64,000 nucleotides of DNA from GWF2-33-9 sp964500435 (GCA_964500435.1 CAZCNL010000003.1:62001-126000), one strand, 5' to 3'. Counted from the stretch's first letter, positions 33,982 to 43,692 are shown. Numbers and translations: made by a program. The notes: a model not told the origin generated them from the sequence alone.

Positions 33982-35550
33982 TTATCTTGGTTCCAATATA
34001 CTGATTGGTATTATCATCTCTTCGAGTGATATTCCACCGTGTTGGAAGCTATCCCTATATTTTGATAAATAAAAATGGTAATCTGTAGGATACACAAAAT
34101 ATGTGTCCTCTTTTGCTATATAGTTACTAACTGAAATACCTTGTTTTGGCAGTTTTATTTCTTCCAAATTTTTAACTAACATTGCATTTTTAGTGTCTGC
34201 TTTTACATTTTTGCCGAATTTATATCTCAAATTCGTCGATGTATCTTTATCACCTAAAACTTGAATTCCTCGCATACAACGAACTGAACCGTGGTCAGTC
34301 GTAATAATTACGGTTGCATCTTTTTTCTCTGAAATCATTTTCAAAATTGAGAGTAAACTTGAATGAGAAAACCAAGAACGAGTTAGTGAACGGTATGCAG
34401 ATTCATTTGGGGCAATTTCTTTCAGAATTGCATAATCTGAACGTGAATGTGCAATCATATCTACCGCATTAATTACAATGGCGGTCAAATGATTATTTAG
34501 GTATTCATTAAATTCACGCTCTACTTTTCGACCAAAATCAGTATCGAAAATTTTAATAAAATTATATTTACTTTTTAATTTTATTCTTTTACGTTCAACC
34601 CAAGCTTCGAGTAAATCCTTTTCAAATGCGTTTTGTTTATGGTCTTCTGAGTTTGAATCAACATTCCACCACTGAGGATAATGTTGCTTAATTTGAATCG
34701 GATAAAGTCCGGAAAATATTGCATTTCTTGCATATGGTGTTGCTGTTGGTAAAATTGAAGAGTAAAAATCTGTTTTTATTGAAAAGTACGGATTGAGCAA
34801 ATCTTTCATTGTTAGCCATTGGTCGTATCGCATACAATCTACAACTATTAAAAATACTGGGTTTCCTTTTTTCAAAGCAGATTCCAAGTATAAATTCAAT
34901 AAATGTGGCGAAAGTGGTGGATTACCATATTCAGGTTTATCTGTTAACCAAGAACGGTAATTTTCCTCTACATATTTGGCAAATTCTGTGTTTGCATTTT
35001 TCCATAAATCTTGTAAAGTTTGCTCTAAACCAGTATCGTTGATTCTATCCAATTCTAAAGTCCAATCAACAAGTTGGCGATATATTTCGACCCAGTCTTC
35101 CCAATTTTGATAAAATGTAATTTTTTGTGAAAGTTGGTTGAATCCTGATAAAAATGATTGAATGAATGATGCTTGTTTGATTTTATCTTCTTCTATGAAT
35201 TTTTTACAAGTCAATAAAATTTGAGCTGGATTAACCGGTTTTGTTAAATAATCATTTATTGATTTGCCTATTGCTTCATCCATTAAACTTTCTGCTTCGT
35301 TTTTTGTAACCATCACAACATTAGTTGTTGGGTCAATTTTTTTGATTAAAGGTAATGTTTCGAGTCCAGTTAGCCCGACCATAGTTTCGTCCAGGAATAC
35401 AATATTGTAGTGCTTATTCTTTACTAATTCGATTCCGTCTTCACCATTTGATGCAGTATCGACATCATAACCTTTTTCCTTTAATAAAATTATATGAGGA
35501 CGAAGTAATTCAATTTCGTCATCAATCCAAAGGAGCGTTCCTTTATTCAT
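33982..35550 (-). CDS. porX: PorX-type response regulator with PglZ phosphatase domain
   Basis: The 522-residue protein has a receiver domain (1-120) with D10-D11, phospho-acceptor D54 in NIVFLDETM and K104 in YLTKPVNP. A helical linker (about 125-205) leads to an alkaline-phosphatase-superfamily PglZ domain (about 215-520) with metal-site residues in VVDCMRYDQW, the nucleophile threonine in TATPYARNA and TTDHGS further on. This is the architecture of PorX, which in Porphyromonas gingivalis controls type IX secretion genes with PorY and SigP and hydrolyses signalling oligonucleotides. All expected motifs are present, so it is probably active. Its presence fits the T9SS cargo proteins at 31 and 46.5 kb. 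Its kinase is not in the window. Confidence 0.93.
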   Translation of the reverse strand: MNKGTLLWIDDEIELLRPHIILLKEKGYDVDTASNGEDGIELVKNKHYNIVFLDETMVGLTGLETLPLIKKIDPTTNVVMVTKNEAESLMDEAIGKSINDYLTKPVNPAQILLTCKKFIEEDKIKQASFIQSFLSGFNQLSQKITFYQNWEDWVEIYRQLVDWTLELDRINDTGLEQTLQDLWKNANTEFAKYVEENYRSWLTDKPEYGNPPLSPHLLNLYLESALKKGNPVFLIVVDCMRYDQWLTMKDLLNPYFSIKTDFYSSILPTATPYARNAIFSGLYPIQIKQHYPQWWNVDSNSEDHKQNAFEKDLLEAWVERKRIKLKSKYNFIKIFDTDFGRKVEREFNEYLNNHLTAIVINAVDMIAHSRSDYAILKEIAPNESAYRSLTRSWFSHSSLLSILKMISEKKDATVIITTDHGSVRCMRGIQVLGDKDTSTNLRYKFGKNVKADTKNAMLVKNLEEIKLPKQGISVSNYIAKEDTYFVYPTDYHFYLSKYRDSFQHGGISLEEMIIPISILEPR

Positions 35551-35592
35551 CTTAATCCTCTGTTAATTAAAAATGTAGATACTTACCATTAA

Positions 35593-36906
35593 CTAAATAA
35601 CTTTTTTTAGTTTAAATGAGCTGATTGCTTTTTGAAATATTAAGTTATAATATTTATATAAAGGTAATGGCATCAAAAACCGCATTTCTACAAGGTTCTC
35701 GCCGTAAGCAATACCAAAATTCCAAACAATTGAAGCTACTGATTGTTTATCTTTTTGCATTAGTATTTTGTCTAAAATTGAAGGATAATTATTATATGTT
35801 TTACTTACTCTTTCAGCGAGTTGATATCTCCAAAATTGTGGTAAAGTTGAAAGAGAATCTTGTATTTTCCTCCAATATTCAATTATATCAGCGGGTTCAT
35901 TCGAACCTACCGTTTTTGAGATAAATGGAGTAATTTTAACTTTTATTCCTAATCTATTATCATAAGTAAATAATGAATCGGGATAAAAATAGACAACAAT
36001 ACTATCTTGGAATTTTTCCTCATGAATTTTAAAATCACTTGGTAACAAAATTGTAAATGATGAATCTTTATTTGTGAAAGTGCTCATTTCTGTTTTATTT
36101 GGGTCGAGTATTTCACCCAGCCTAATATCTTCTACTGTCCTTCTGTCTTGTCGAGCATGCAAAGAATCTCCAATCATATCAAAAGCGAAAGCTCGGTTAT
36201 TATATGCAAAAGGGTTTAGCGGTTCCCAATAAATTACTTGAGTATAATCATCAATTGCTTTTTGATAATCTTTGTTCTTAAAATACGAGTTTGCTCTTCT
36301 TAAAAAGATATCAGAATTTATATAATTATTTTCCATTGCATTAGTAAAATGTTGAATTGCATCTTGATATTTACCGAGTGAATGCTCGGCTCGTGCTCTT
36401 TGGAAGTAAATTTCGGGATTTAAAGTATCTAAGGAATTTGATTTTAATAAATCATTATAAGCATCATCAATTTTTCCTCTGTCGAGATAAATCTTTGCTC
36501 GATTTAGATATGCTTCGGCAAATTTTTTGTCTAATTCAATTGCTTTATTGAAGTCATTTAAGGCTGAATTTGTATCATTTTTCTTAATTTCGACTAATCC
36601 TTTTAAATTGTATACATCCGAAATTTTGGGTGCGAATTTAACAAGTAAATTTAAACTTGCTAATGATGAATCGTATTCTTCGAGACGGAAATAACATAAA
36701 CTTTTATTGAAAAGTGCATCCGGATTTGTTTTGTCAACTTTTAAAACAGAATCAAATACAGCAATTGCTTCGTTAAATTTACGAAGTGTAATCAGATTTT
36801 TTCCAAATTCAACTTTGCTTGTAATTGTTTCTGTAGAATATAAATTGCTTAAAGAAATTATAATAAAATATAGTGCAACAATGATACTAAACTTATTTAT
36901 TTTCAT
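35593..36906 (-). CDS. Secreted TPR-repeat protein
   Basis: The 437-residue protein has a signal peptide (about 1-25, ending LYSTE). Residues about 30-260 contain around six to seven tetratricopeptide repeats (e.g. LITLRKFNEAIAVFDSVLKV, DKKFAEAYLNRAKIYLDRG, EPLNPFAYNNRAFAFD). A C-terminal domain of about 170 residues (SFTILLPSDFKIHEEKF; RVSKTYNNYPSILDKILMQ) follows and is not TPR; it reads like a beta-sandwich and I do not recognise it. The protein should be periplasmic and act as a scaffold. It lies between porX and the ftsZ terminator on the same strand; a role near T9SS regulation is only a guess from position. Confidence 0.75.
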   Translation of the reverse strand: MKINKFSIIVALYFIIISLSNLYSTETITSKVEFGKNLITLRKFNEAIAVFDSVLKVDKTNPDALFNKSLCYFRLEEYDSSLASLNLLVKFAPKISDVYNLKGLVEIKKNDTNSALNDFNKAIELDKKFAEAYLNRAKIYLDRGKIDDAYNDLLKSNSLDTLNPEIYFQRARAEHSLGKYQDAIQHFTNAMENNYINSDIFLRRANSYFKNKDYQKAIDDYTQVIYWEPLNPFAYNNRAFAFDMIGDSLHARQDRRTVEDIRLGEILDPNKTEMSTFTNKDSSFTILLPSDFKIHEEKFQDSIVVYFYPDSLFTYDNRLGIKVKITPFISKTVGSNEPADIIEYWRKIQDSLSTLPQFWRYQLAERVSKTYNNYPSILDKILMQKDKQSVASIVWNFGIAYGENLVEMRFLMPLPLYKYYNLIFQKAISSFKLKKVI

Positions 36907-37000
36907 ATAATTAAAAATTAAATTAAAGTTAAATTATACAACGAATGAAATGGAAAAAGATTGATTGTTATATTAAAACAGTAATAATTATATAGAAATA

Positions 37001-37044
37001 AGACATAAAAAAACATAAAAAAGGTTGCCTATAAAAGACAACCT
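37001..37044 (-). terminator. Rho-independent terminator of ftsQAZ
   Basis: On the minus strand AGGTTG (complement of 37039-37044) pairs with CAACCT (complement of 37022-37027), then runs into T-tracts (complement of the A-runs at 37004-37010 and 37014-37021). It lies 26 bp after the ftsZ stop. Confidence 0.75.
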
Positions 37045-37069
37045 CCAAAAAAAAGGTAATATGAATAAA

Positions 37070-38494
37070 TTAAAGCATAAATCTTTGAATATAATTATCC
37101 CCGGTGCTTCCCATACTCATAAAATCGATACCTCGGGGATAATTTTCCATAGAGTTTTTCTCGGTATTCAACGTAGTAGTTGTTTGTATTTTTTCTTCTT
37201 TACTGGGAAATAAAGTAGATACTTGCTGAGAATTAGCAATGCGTTCTTTAAATGTTTCATCTCTGGAAATTGTTGGTTGGTCGTAATATTTTATTTTATC
37301 ACCACGAGGAATTTCAATAGTTGTATTTTGTTCCTCAGTTGTGCTAATTGTTTCAACTGTTTGAGGTTTTGGTGTATTTTTTTTATTTATTTCCTCAAGC
37401 CTTCTTTTGACATCAATGGGAGTATTTCTTTTTAGACCATTATTTGCCGACAAAAAAGGATTTGGGTCAAAAATTGTATTTTTATCTGATGAATTATTAG
37501 AAAACTTTACATCATTTTTACTTTCAAAACCAGCAGCAACAACAGTTACACTTAAAATATCGGTTTCTTCATTAGTTTTGACCATACCATAAATTAAATT
37601 TACATCTTCGCCAGTAAATTCTTGAATAGTTTTGATAACCGTTTGCATTTCTTTGATACCCACACTTTTACCGGAAGTAATATTTACGAGTAAGCCCTTT
37701 GCTCCGGCAATTGAAATACCGTCAAGTAATGGGGAAGTTACAGCTTTGATTGCGGCTTCTTTCGCACGATTTTCACCATTGGCGTATCCTATACCCATCA
37801 AAGCATCGCCTTTATCTTTCATTATTGATTTTACATCAGCGAAATCAACGTTGATATGTCCTGGATTATTTATTATATCTGAAATCCCCCTTGTTGAATT
37901 CAAAAGAATTTCGTCAATTTTCTTTAATGCTTCGTCAGCATCTAAATCTTCTTCGATTATATCGTAAATCTTCTGATTTGGAATTACTATTATTGCATCG
38001 ACATTTTTTCGAAGTTCATCGATACCTTTTTTTGCATTTTCAATTCTATGCTTTCCTTCGAATTCGAAAGGACGAGTAACGATAGCGACAACTAATGCCC
38101 CAGATTCTTTCGCAACTCTTGCAACGACAGGAGTTGCACCGGTTCCAGTTCCACCGCCCATACCGCACGTTACAAATACCATTTCACTACCAGAAACGAT
38201 TTCTCTGATTTCTTGTTCGCTTTCCTCAGCAGCTTTACGACCAACTTCAGGGTCACCCCCAGCGCCAAGACCTTTTGTTAAACGTTTTCCTAATTGAATT
38301 TTGATTTTTGCTTTGTTGTCGGCTAAAGCTTGAGCGTCTGTATTAGCTGCAATTAATTCGACGCCTTTGATATTACCATCAATCATATTTTTGATAGCGT
38401 TGCAACCACCACCACCAACACCAATTACTTTGATTATTGCTCTCAAGTATTCTGGTTCCGCTAAATCAATAGAAATGTTGTTGCCATTTGACAT
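37070..38494 (-). CDS. ftsZ: Cell division protein FtsZ
   Basis: The 474-residue tubulin homologue has the GTP-binding signature GGGTGTG at 113-119, IKVIGVGGGGCNAI at the N-terminus and the catalytic loop in NVDFADVKSIM. Residues about 15-325 make the GTPase and C-terminal subdomain; VVAAGFES closes the core. A long, polar linker of about 120 residues follows, making the protein longer than the usual 380-430 aa. The last residues (GDNYIQRFML) hold the position of the FtsA/ZipA-binding tail but match the usual DIPAFLR pattern weakly. FtsZ polymerises at midcell. It is last in ftsQ-ftsA-ftsZ, 65 bp after ftsA, and ends at a terminator. Confidence 0.97.
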   Translation of the reverse strand: MSNGNNISIDLAEPEYLRAIIKVIGVGGGGCNAIKNMIDGNIKGVELIAANTDAQALADNKAKIKIQLGKRLTKGLGAGGDPEVGRKAAEESEQEIREIVSGSEMVFVTCGMGGGTGTGATPVVARVAKESGALVVAIVTRPFEFEGKHRIENAKKGIDELRKNVDAIIVIPNQKIYDIIEEDLDADEALKKIDEILLNSTRGISDIINNPGHINVDFADVKSIMKDKGDALMGIGYANGENRAKEAAIKAVTSPLLDGISIAGAKGLLVNITSGKSVGIKEMQTVIKTIQEFTGEDVNLIYGMVKTNEETDILSVTVVAAGFESKNDVKFSNNSSDKNTIFDPNPFLSANNGLKRNTPIDVKRRLEEINKKNTPKPQTVETISTTEEQNTTIEIPRGDKIKYYDQPTISRDETFKERIANSQQVSTLFPSKEEKIQTTTTLNTEKNSMENYPRGIDFMSMGSTGDNYIQRFML

Positions 38495-38559
38495 ATTACC
38501 CCCGTTTTTATATTATTATTTTATTACCTTCTTTTTGCTTTTAACTTAATATAAAAATA

Positions 38560-39993
38560 TTAAAATTGTTCGAAAATTTCTTTAACTTTATCTAAAATAT
38601 TTGTTTTTTGAGATTTTTCTTTCTTTTTCTTTTTGCTTTTTTCTTCTTTTACAGTTTTATTTTCATCAATTTCTTCAACTGATTCCTTTTCTTCAATTTT
38701 ATTTTCGAGATCTTGCTCTGGATTAATTTTCGTTTCAACATTTTGTTCATTTTCGTTCTTATTTTCTTCGAAAGGTTCTTCTGTTTGAAAATAATTTCGG
38801 AAACTGTAAAGTGCAAGACCAACACCAGTTGCGAAAATCGGATTTTCAACTTCTGGTGCTAAACCTTTTGAAGAAATTCCCGTTGGAATACCAATTTTAA
38901 CAGGTAAAGATAATACTTCTTCGGCTAATTCATCAATGCCTGTAAGTAATGTTGTTCCGCCAGTTATTACAACACCCGCACCAAGTTGATCTTTGAATCC
39001 TGAATTTATCAATGCTGTATTGACAAATTTGAGTATTTCTGTCATTCTTGATTGTAAAATTAAAACTAAATCGCTTTTTTTAATTTCTTTGGGAGTTCTA
39101 CCTCCGACAGGTGGAATTTGCAAAATATCATCTTTATGCAAACTATTAAGATAGCAATGACCGTATTCTCTTTTAATTCTTTCTGCTTCGTTTTTAACAA
39201 TATTTAAAACTCGCCTTACATCATCAGTTAACAAGCTGCCACCAAGAGCAATAACATCAGTATATTTTATGACATTATCAACAAATATTGCAATATCTGT
39301 TGTTCCGCCTCCAATATCAATCAAAGCAACGCCAACTTCTTTTTCGTCTTCGCTTAAAACAGCATAAGAACTTGCAAGAGGCTCTAAAATTAATTCTTCG
39401 ACTTCCAAGCCCGCACGATTAATACATTTATATATGTTATCAATTGCAGTTGCCATTCCGGTTACAATGTGGATTTTTGCTTCCATCCGCACACCACTCA
39501 TACCGATTGGCTCGATAACTCCATCTTGACCATCGATTATATATTCTTGTGGAAATAAGTGAATGATTTTTCTTTCAAGGGAAAGTGGAATTTTTGATGC
39601 TTCTTTAATTAATCTATCTACTTCTTCTTTTGTAATTTCTTTTTGAGGATTTGAGACACTAATAATATGATGGCTTAAAGTAGATTGGATGTGGTCGCCA
39701 GCAATTCCTACAGTTACTTTATTAGATTTCAATCCGCTTTGTTGTTCAGCTTGTTCAACTGCTTTACGGATTGCTTTAACAGTTTTATCGATATTGACAA
39801 CCACGCCACGATTTAACCCTTCGCTCTCGGCAACACCAACACCAAGTATTTCGATTGCTTGTTTGGTCTTATCGGGAACTGATAAAATTGCACAAATCTT
39901 TGTTGTACCAATATCAATAGCTAATTTAACGGGCAAGTTTGTTTCTTTGTCCAATTTTCCCCCACTTAATTTGTTACTACTTGATTTGACCAT
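38560..39993 (-). CDS. ftsA: Cell division protein FtsA, with long charged C-terminal linker
   Basis: The 477-residue actin-like ATPase has IDIGTTKICAIL (phosphate 1), GGGTTDIAIF (phosphate 2) and GVVITGGTTLLTGI (adenosine) motifs with the 1C-domain between. It tethers FtsZ to the membrane. After residue about 400 there is a 60-residue stretch of Glu, Lys and Asn (ENKIEEKESVEEIDENKT, SKKKKKEKSQK), followed by NILDKVKEIFEQF. That end fits the amphipathic membrane-targeting helix of FtsA on an unusually long flexible arm. The start codon lies 28 bp inside the end of ftsQ; no later Met precedes the first motif, so the overlap is required. Confidence 0.95.
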   Translation of the reverse strand: MVKSSSNKLSGGKLDKETNLPVKLAIDIGTTKICAILSVPDKTKQAIEILGVGVAESEGLNRGVVVNIDKTVKAIRKAVEQAEQQSGLKSNKVTVGIAGDHIQSTLSHHIISVSNPQKEITKEEVDRLIKEASKIPLSLERKIIHLFPQEYIIDGQDGVIEPIGMSGVRMEAKIHIVTGMATAIDNIYKCINRAGLEVEELILEPLASSYAVLSEDEKEVGVALIDIGGGTTDIAIFVDNVIKYTDVIALGGSLLTDDVRRVLNIVKNEAERIKREYGHCYLNSLHKDDILQIPPVGGRTPKEIKKSDLVLILQSRMTEILKFVNTALINSGFKDQLGAGVVITGGTTLLTGIDELAEEVLSLPVKIGIPTGISSKGLAPEVENPIFATGVGLALYSFRNYFQTEEPFEENKNENEQNVETKINPEQDLENKIEEKESVEEIDENKTVKEEKSKKKKKEKSQKTNILDKVKEIFEQF

Positions 39994-40724
39994 CGCAAAT
40001 CAATATAATCAGGTTGTTGATTACTTTTACTTAAATAGTCATTTAAATAATTTTCAAATTTAAGAAATTTTTCTTCTATATCATTCAAATTTCCTACTCT
40101 AACTGAAATTTTTCCTAAAATTTGAAAACAAATCCCTTTATCGCTAATCCAAATTTTATCTGCTTTGATACCTTTTTTTGAAAAGTTTTGGTAATATTCT
40201 AAAAATTTAGCGATTAAACTTAATTCATTTTGATTGTTATGTGAATTTAATTGTTGAATATCAACAGTTGGTAAATTTGTATTAACTGTGAACCCATTTT
40301 GGGGAATTAATTCTCCTTCATCAGTGAGATAATAATTAATTCCATCCTTATTTGTTCCTTTTCCAACTATATTTTTGGTTTTAATTACAACGACGAATTT
40401 TTCTGGAAAAGTAGTAATAAAATCAACTTTTTTAATGTACGGATTAGATAAAATTAATGATTTTATATATTCTTCATTTATTTGAGACAGTTTTTGTTTT
40501 AAGATATAAGGATAAATTTTATCTTGAATTGATTTGATGGGGATGTATTTGTTTTCAATAATGCTTATTTCTTTGATTTCACGATGTTTTAACCAATATG
40601 AAGACGTAAATAACAATAAAAGAATTAATGCTAAGATAATTGATAGTAAATACTTTTGGGCTTTATTCAGTCCAGCACTTGATATTGAGGTGTTATCTTT
40701 TTCTTTATTATTAATAAAATTCAT
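39966..40724 (-). CDS. ftsQ: Cell division protein FtsQ/DivIB
   Basis: I take the ATG at 40722-40724 (252 aa); the longer reading adds only ten hydrophobic residues before the charged N-terminus. A short cytoplasmic part is followed by one transmembrane helix (about 22-40, YLLSIILALILLLLFTSSYW) and a periplasmic region with a POTRA domain (about 45-115; REIKEISIIENKYIPIKSIQ) and an FtsQ beta domain (GELIPQNGFTVNTNLPTVDI). It links FtsA/FtsZ with the peptidoglycan synthases at the septum. Similarity lies in architecture and position more than in sequence. It is the first gene of ftsQAZ; mur genes that often precede it are absent. Confidence 0.88.
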   Translation of the reverse strand: MNFINNKEKDNTSISSAGLNKAQKYLLSIILALILLLLFTSSYWLKHREIKEISIIENKYIPIKSIQDKIYPYILKQKLSQINEEYIKSLILSNPYIKKVDFITTFPEKFVVVIKTKNIVGKGTNKDGINYYLTDEGELIPQNGFTVNTNLPTVDIQQLNSHNNQNELSLIAKFLEYYQNFSKKGIKADKIWISDKGICFQILGKISVRVGNLNDIEEKFLKFENYLNDYLSKSNQQPDYIDLRWSNQVVTN

Positions 40725-40980
40725 TAGCAAATAATTTTTAAAATAAATAAATAACAAACTCGCTCTCAGTCTTCATTGTAAGGAATTAGCTGTTTAATTT
40801 ATTTGCAAATTAAAATTGAAAATTTGCCCCCCTGCACTTTACAATTTAATATAAAATAATGAATTTACCAAATATTTTTTAATTATTTTTTGTTTTTTTG
40901 GAAAAATTTTCATTTATTTTGACTTTTAAGTTAATTTTGAAACTTTTATTCTTAATATTTTGACTTTAAATTATTGAAAA

Positions 40981-42396
40981 GTGAAACATAAAAAACAACA
41001 ATATAAAGAGTTAGAAATAACATCATTAGCATTTGAAGGATTCGGAATTGCAAGATTAGATGGTATGGTGTACTTTGTAAAAAATGCAATTCCAGGTGAT
41101 ATAGTAAAAGCATTGATTACCAAGAAACGAAAATCATACATTGAAGCCACTGTCGAAGAAATAATTCAACCATCGAAATTTCGAAGTGAACCACGTTGCG
41201 AATATTTTAATGATTGTGGCGGTTGTGCTTTGCAAAATTTGCCCTATGAACAACAATTATATTGGAAAAAACAATTCGTTTACGATGCACTCACAAGAAT
41301 TGGAAAAATTAATGAACCAAATGTGCAAAATACATTGAGTGCACCAAGCGAGTATTTTTATAGAAATAAAATGGAATTTTCATTTTCAGCAAATAGGTGG
41401 TTGTCAAAATTGGAAATCGAAAGTGGGGAATTAAATATCAAAAAGGACTTCGCTCTTGGTCTTCATACTCCGAAGAATTTTTTGAAAGTAATTGATATCG
41501 AAAAATGTTATATTCAAAATAATTATGCAAATGAAATATTGAATTTATTCCGAAAATTAGCTATAGAAAAGAAAATTAATGCATACGACTCTAGAACACA
41601 TAATGGTTTTTTGAAAAATTTAGTAATTCGATATAGCAATTTCGAAGATAAATTTATGGTTATTTTAATTACAAATCAACCAAAAAGTGAAAACGAGGAT
41701 GAATTTTTCGAAAATGTCTCTAATTCTTTAGATTTTGATGAAATGAAAATCTCATCGCTGATTTGGGGAATCAATTCAAGTGTATCACCTGTTGCAAATG
41801 GTGAAATTATTGTTCATAAAGGTGCAAAGTATTTAACAGAAGTTATTTTAGGAATAAAATTCAGAATTTCTCCATTTTCTTTTTTTCAAACTAATTCATT
41901 ACAATTAAATAATTTTATCAGTAAAATAATCGAAATTGCGGATTTAAAAAGCACTGATGTTGCAGTTGATTTATATTGTGGTGCTGGTTCAATTACATTA
42001 CCCGCCGCAAAAAAAGTAAAAAAAATAACAGGTTTCGAAATAGTAAATTCCGCTGTAGAAGATGCAAGGGAAAATGCAAAAAATAATAATATTGAAAATG
42101 CTGATTTTATAGCCGTGGACTTGCACAGCAAAGAAATTCCAGAAACATTGAAAAATTATTCCGAAATTGACGTTCTTTTTATCGACCCTCCTAGAGCAGG
42201 AATGCATCAAAATTTAATGAATCATATTCTTGAAATAAAACCTCCAAAAATCATTTATGTAAGCTGTAATCCAACAACTCAAGCACGAGATTTAGAAAAA
42301 TTAAAAGAATATTATGATTTAAATATATGTGTTCCAGTCGATATGTTTCCGCAAACATATCATATTGAATCAATAATTAAGTTAATTAAGAAATAA
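40981..42396 (+). CDS. rlmD: 23S rRNA (uracil-C5)-methyltransferase RlmD-like
   Basis: The 471-residue protein starts with GTG. It has an N-terminal TRAM domain (about 5-65; ITSLAFEGFGIARLDG) and iron-sulphur cysteines C73, C79 and C82 in RCEYFNDCGGC, with a fourth candidate in DIEKCYIQ. The SAM-dependent methyltransferase domain (about 290-471) contains DLYCGAGSITLP, DPPRAGMH and the catalytic cysteine in YVSCNPTTQ. This is the RumA/RlmD layout; enzymes of this group methylate U1939 (or U747) of 23S rRNA. Paralogue specificity cannot be read from sequence alone. It is 33 bp before murA on the same strand and divergent from ftsQ. Confidence 0.88.
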   Translation: MKHKKQQYKELEITSLAFEGFGIARLDGMVYFVKNAIPGDIVKALITKKRKSYIEATVEEIIQPSKFRSEPRCEYFNDCGGCALQNLPYEQQLYWKKQFVYDALTRIGKINEPNVQNTLSAPSEYFYRNKMEFSFSANRWLSKLEIESGELNIKKDFALGLHTPKNFLKVIDIEKCYIQNNYANEILNLFRKLAIEKKINAYDSRTHNGFLKNLVIRYSNFEDKFMVILITNQPKSENEDEFFENVSNSLDFDEMKISSLIWGINSSVSPVANGEIIVHKGAKYLTEVILGIKFRISPFSFFQTNSLQLNNFISKIIEIADLKSTDVAVDLYCGAGSITLPAAKKVKKITGFEIVNSAVEDARENAKNNNIENADFIAVDLHSKEIPETLKNYSEIDVLFIDPPRAGMHQNLMNHILEIKPPKIIYVSCNPTTQARDLEKLKEYYDLNICVPVDMFPQTYHIESIIKLIKK

Positions 42397-42429
42397 TTTT
42401 GTAATTTTATAATTTTAAATATTTTAGAG

Positions 42430-43692
42430 ATGGACAAACTTATAATAGAAGGTGGAAAAAAACTTAAAGGAAAAATCAAAATATCTGGGTCAAAAAATGG
42501 GGCTTTAGCAATAATTCCCGCAGCAATTTTAGCACCTGGAATTTACCATTTGTCAAATACACCGAACTTACGAGATATTTGGACAATGTCTCAATTGATG
42601 AATTCTTTGGGTTCATTTTGTGAATTAAATGATAATGAATTATTTATCGATTCAAGAAATATCAATAACTTTGAAGCACCTTATGAATTGGTTAAAAAGA
42701 TGCGAGCATCATTTTATGTTCTAGGTCCTTTACTGGCAAGATTCGGACAAGCAAAAGTATCGCTTCCCGGTGGTTGCGCCTGGGGACCACGACCAGTTGA
42801 TTTGCACTTGAAAGGACTCGAAAGATTAGGTGCTGAAATTGAAATTGAACATGGTTTTGTTATAGCCAAAGCAAATAAGTTAAAAGGTTCGAGATTTAAC
42901 TTTGACGTTTCAAGTGTTGGCGCCACGGGGAACGTGTTGATGGCTTCTGTTTTAGCAGAAGGTACAACTCTTTTAACAAACGCCGCAACTGAACCGGAAA
43001 TAACTGCTCTTGCTCGTTTTTTAGTAAAAATGGGTGCAAAAATTAATGGTATAGGAACGAGTACCCTTGAAATCGAAGGAGTCGAGGAATTGCATCCTGT
43101 CGATGAAATTACAATTCCTGATAGAATCGAGGCAGGAACTTTCTTGATTGCTGCTGCAATGACACAAGGCGAAATTGAAATTACAGAAGTTAATCCGTAT
43201 CATATTTCTGCCGTTTTAACAAAATTGGAAGAGAGTGGTTGCGAAATTGATGTAACGGGTGATAAAATTTGGCTCAAAATGGATGATAAGCCAAATCCTG
43301 TTGACTATGTAACAGGTGTTTATCCTGCTTTACCAACTGATTTACAAGCACAATGGGTTGCATATATGTTAACTGCAAAGGGAACTTCGAAAATTACAGA
43401 TACAATTTATCCCGATAGATTTAAACATATACCAGAATTACAAAGACTCGGAGCAAATATTCAATTGATAGATAATTCCGCAATTGTTGAAGGTGATAAA
43501 AAATTAACTGGGGCAACATTAATGTCTTCAGATTTGCGAGGTAGCGTTTCTCTCGTGTTGGCGGGATTAATCGCAGAAGGTAAAACTGACGTTTTAAGAA
43601 TTTATCATCTCGATAGAGGTTATGAACGTATTGAATCCAAGTTTTCTTTATTAGGTGCGTCTATAAAAAGAGTTAAGACAGATTTAATTTAA
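42430..43692 (+). CDS. murA: UDP-N-acetylglucosamine 1-carboxyvinyltransferase MurA
   Basis: The 420-residue enzyme has the EPSP-synthase-like fold with GGKKLKGKIKISGSKNGALA (K22, N23), the active-site cysteine C116 in LPGGCAWGPRPVDLHL, and PDRIEAGTFLIAAAMT. It transfers enolpyruvate from PEP to UDP-GlcNAc, the first committed step of peptidoglycan synthesis. The cysteine at position 116 is the residue alkylated by fosfomycin in other MurA enzymes. The normal length and complete motifs indicate a functional protein. It lies in a plus-strand run rlmD-murA-mauE-like-pnp, 16 to 41 bp apart. Confidence 0.96.
   Translation: MDKLIIEGGKKLKGKIKISGSKNGALAIIPAAILAPGIYHLSNTPNLRDIWTMSQLMNSLGSFCELNDNELFIDSRNINNFEAPYELVKKMRASFYVLGPLLARFGQAKVSLPGGCAWGPRPVDLHLKGLERLGAEIEIEHGFVIAKANKLKGSRFNFDVSSVGATGNVLMASVLAEGTTLLTNAATEPEITALARFLVKMGAKINGIGTSTLEIEGVEELHPVDEITIPDRIEAGTFLIAAAMTQGEIEITEVNPYHISAVLTKLEESGCEIDVTGDKIWLKMDDKPNPVDYVTGVYPALPTDLQAQWVAYMLTAKGTSKITDTIYPDRFKHIPELQRLGANIQLIDNSAIVEGDKKLTGATLMSSDLRGSVSLVLAGLIAEGKTDVLRIYHLDRGYERIESKFSLLGASIKRVKTDLI

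Noticed and set aside
40725..40757. Longer ftsQ start adding ten residues
   Set aside because: The added residues are hydrophobic, precede a charged cytoplasmic start and are not needed for the single membrane helix pattern.
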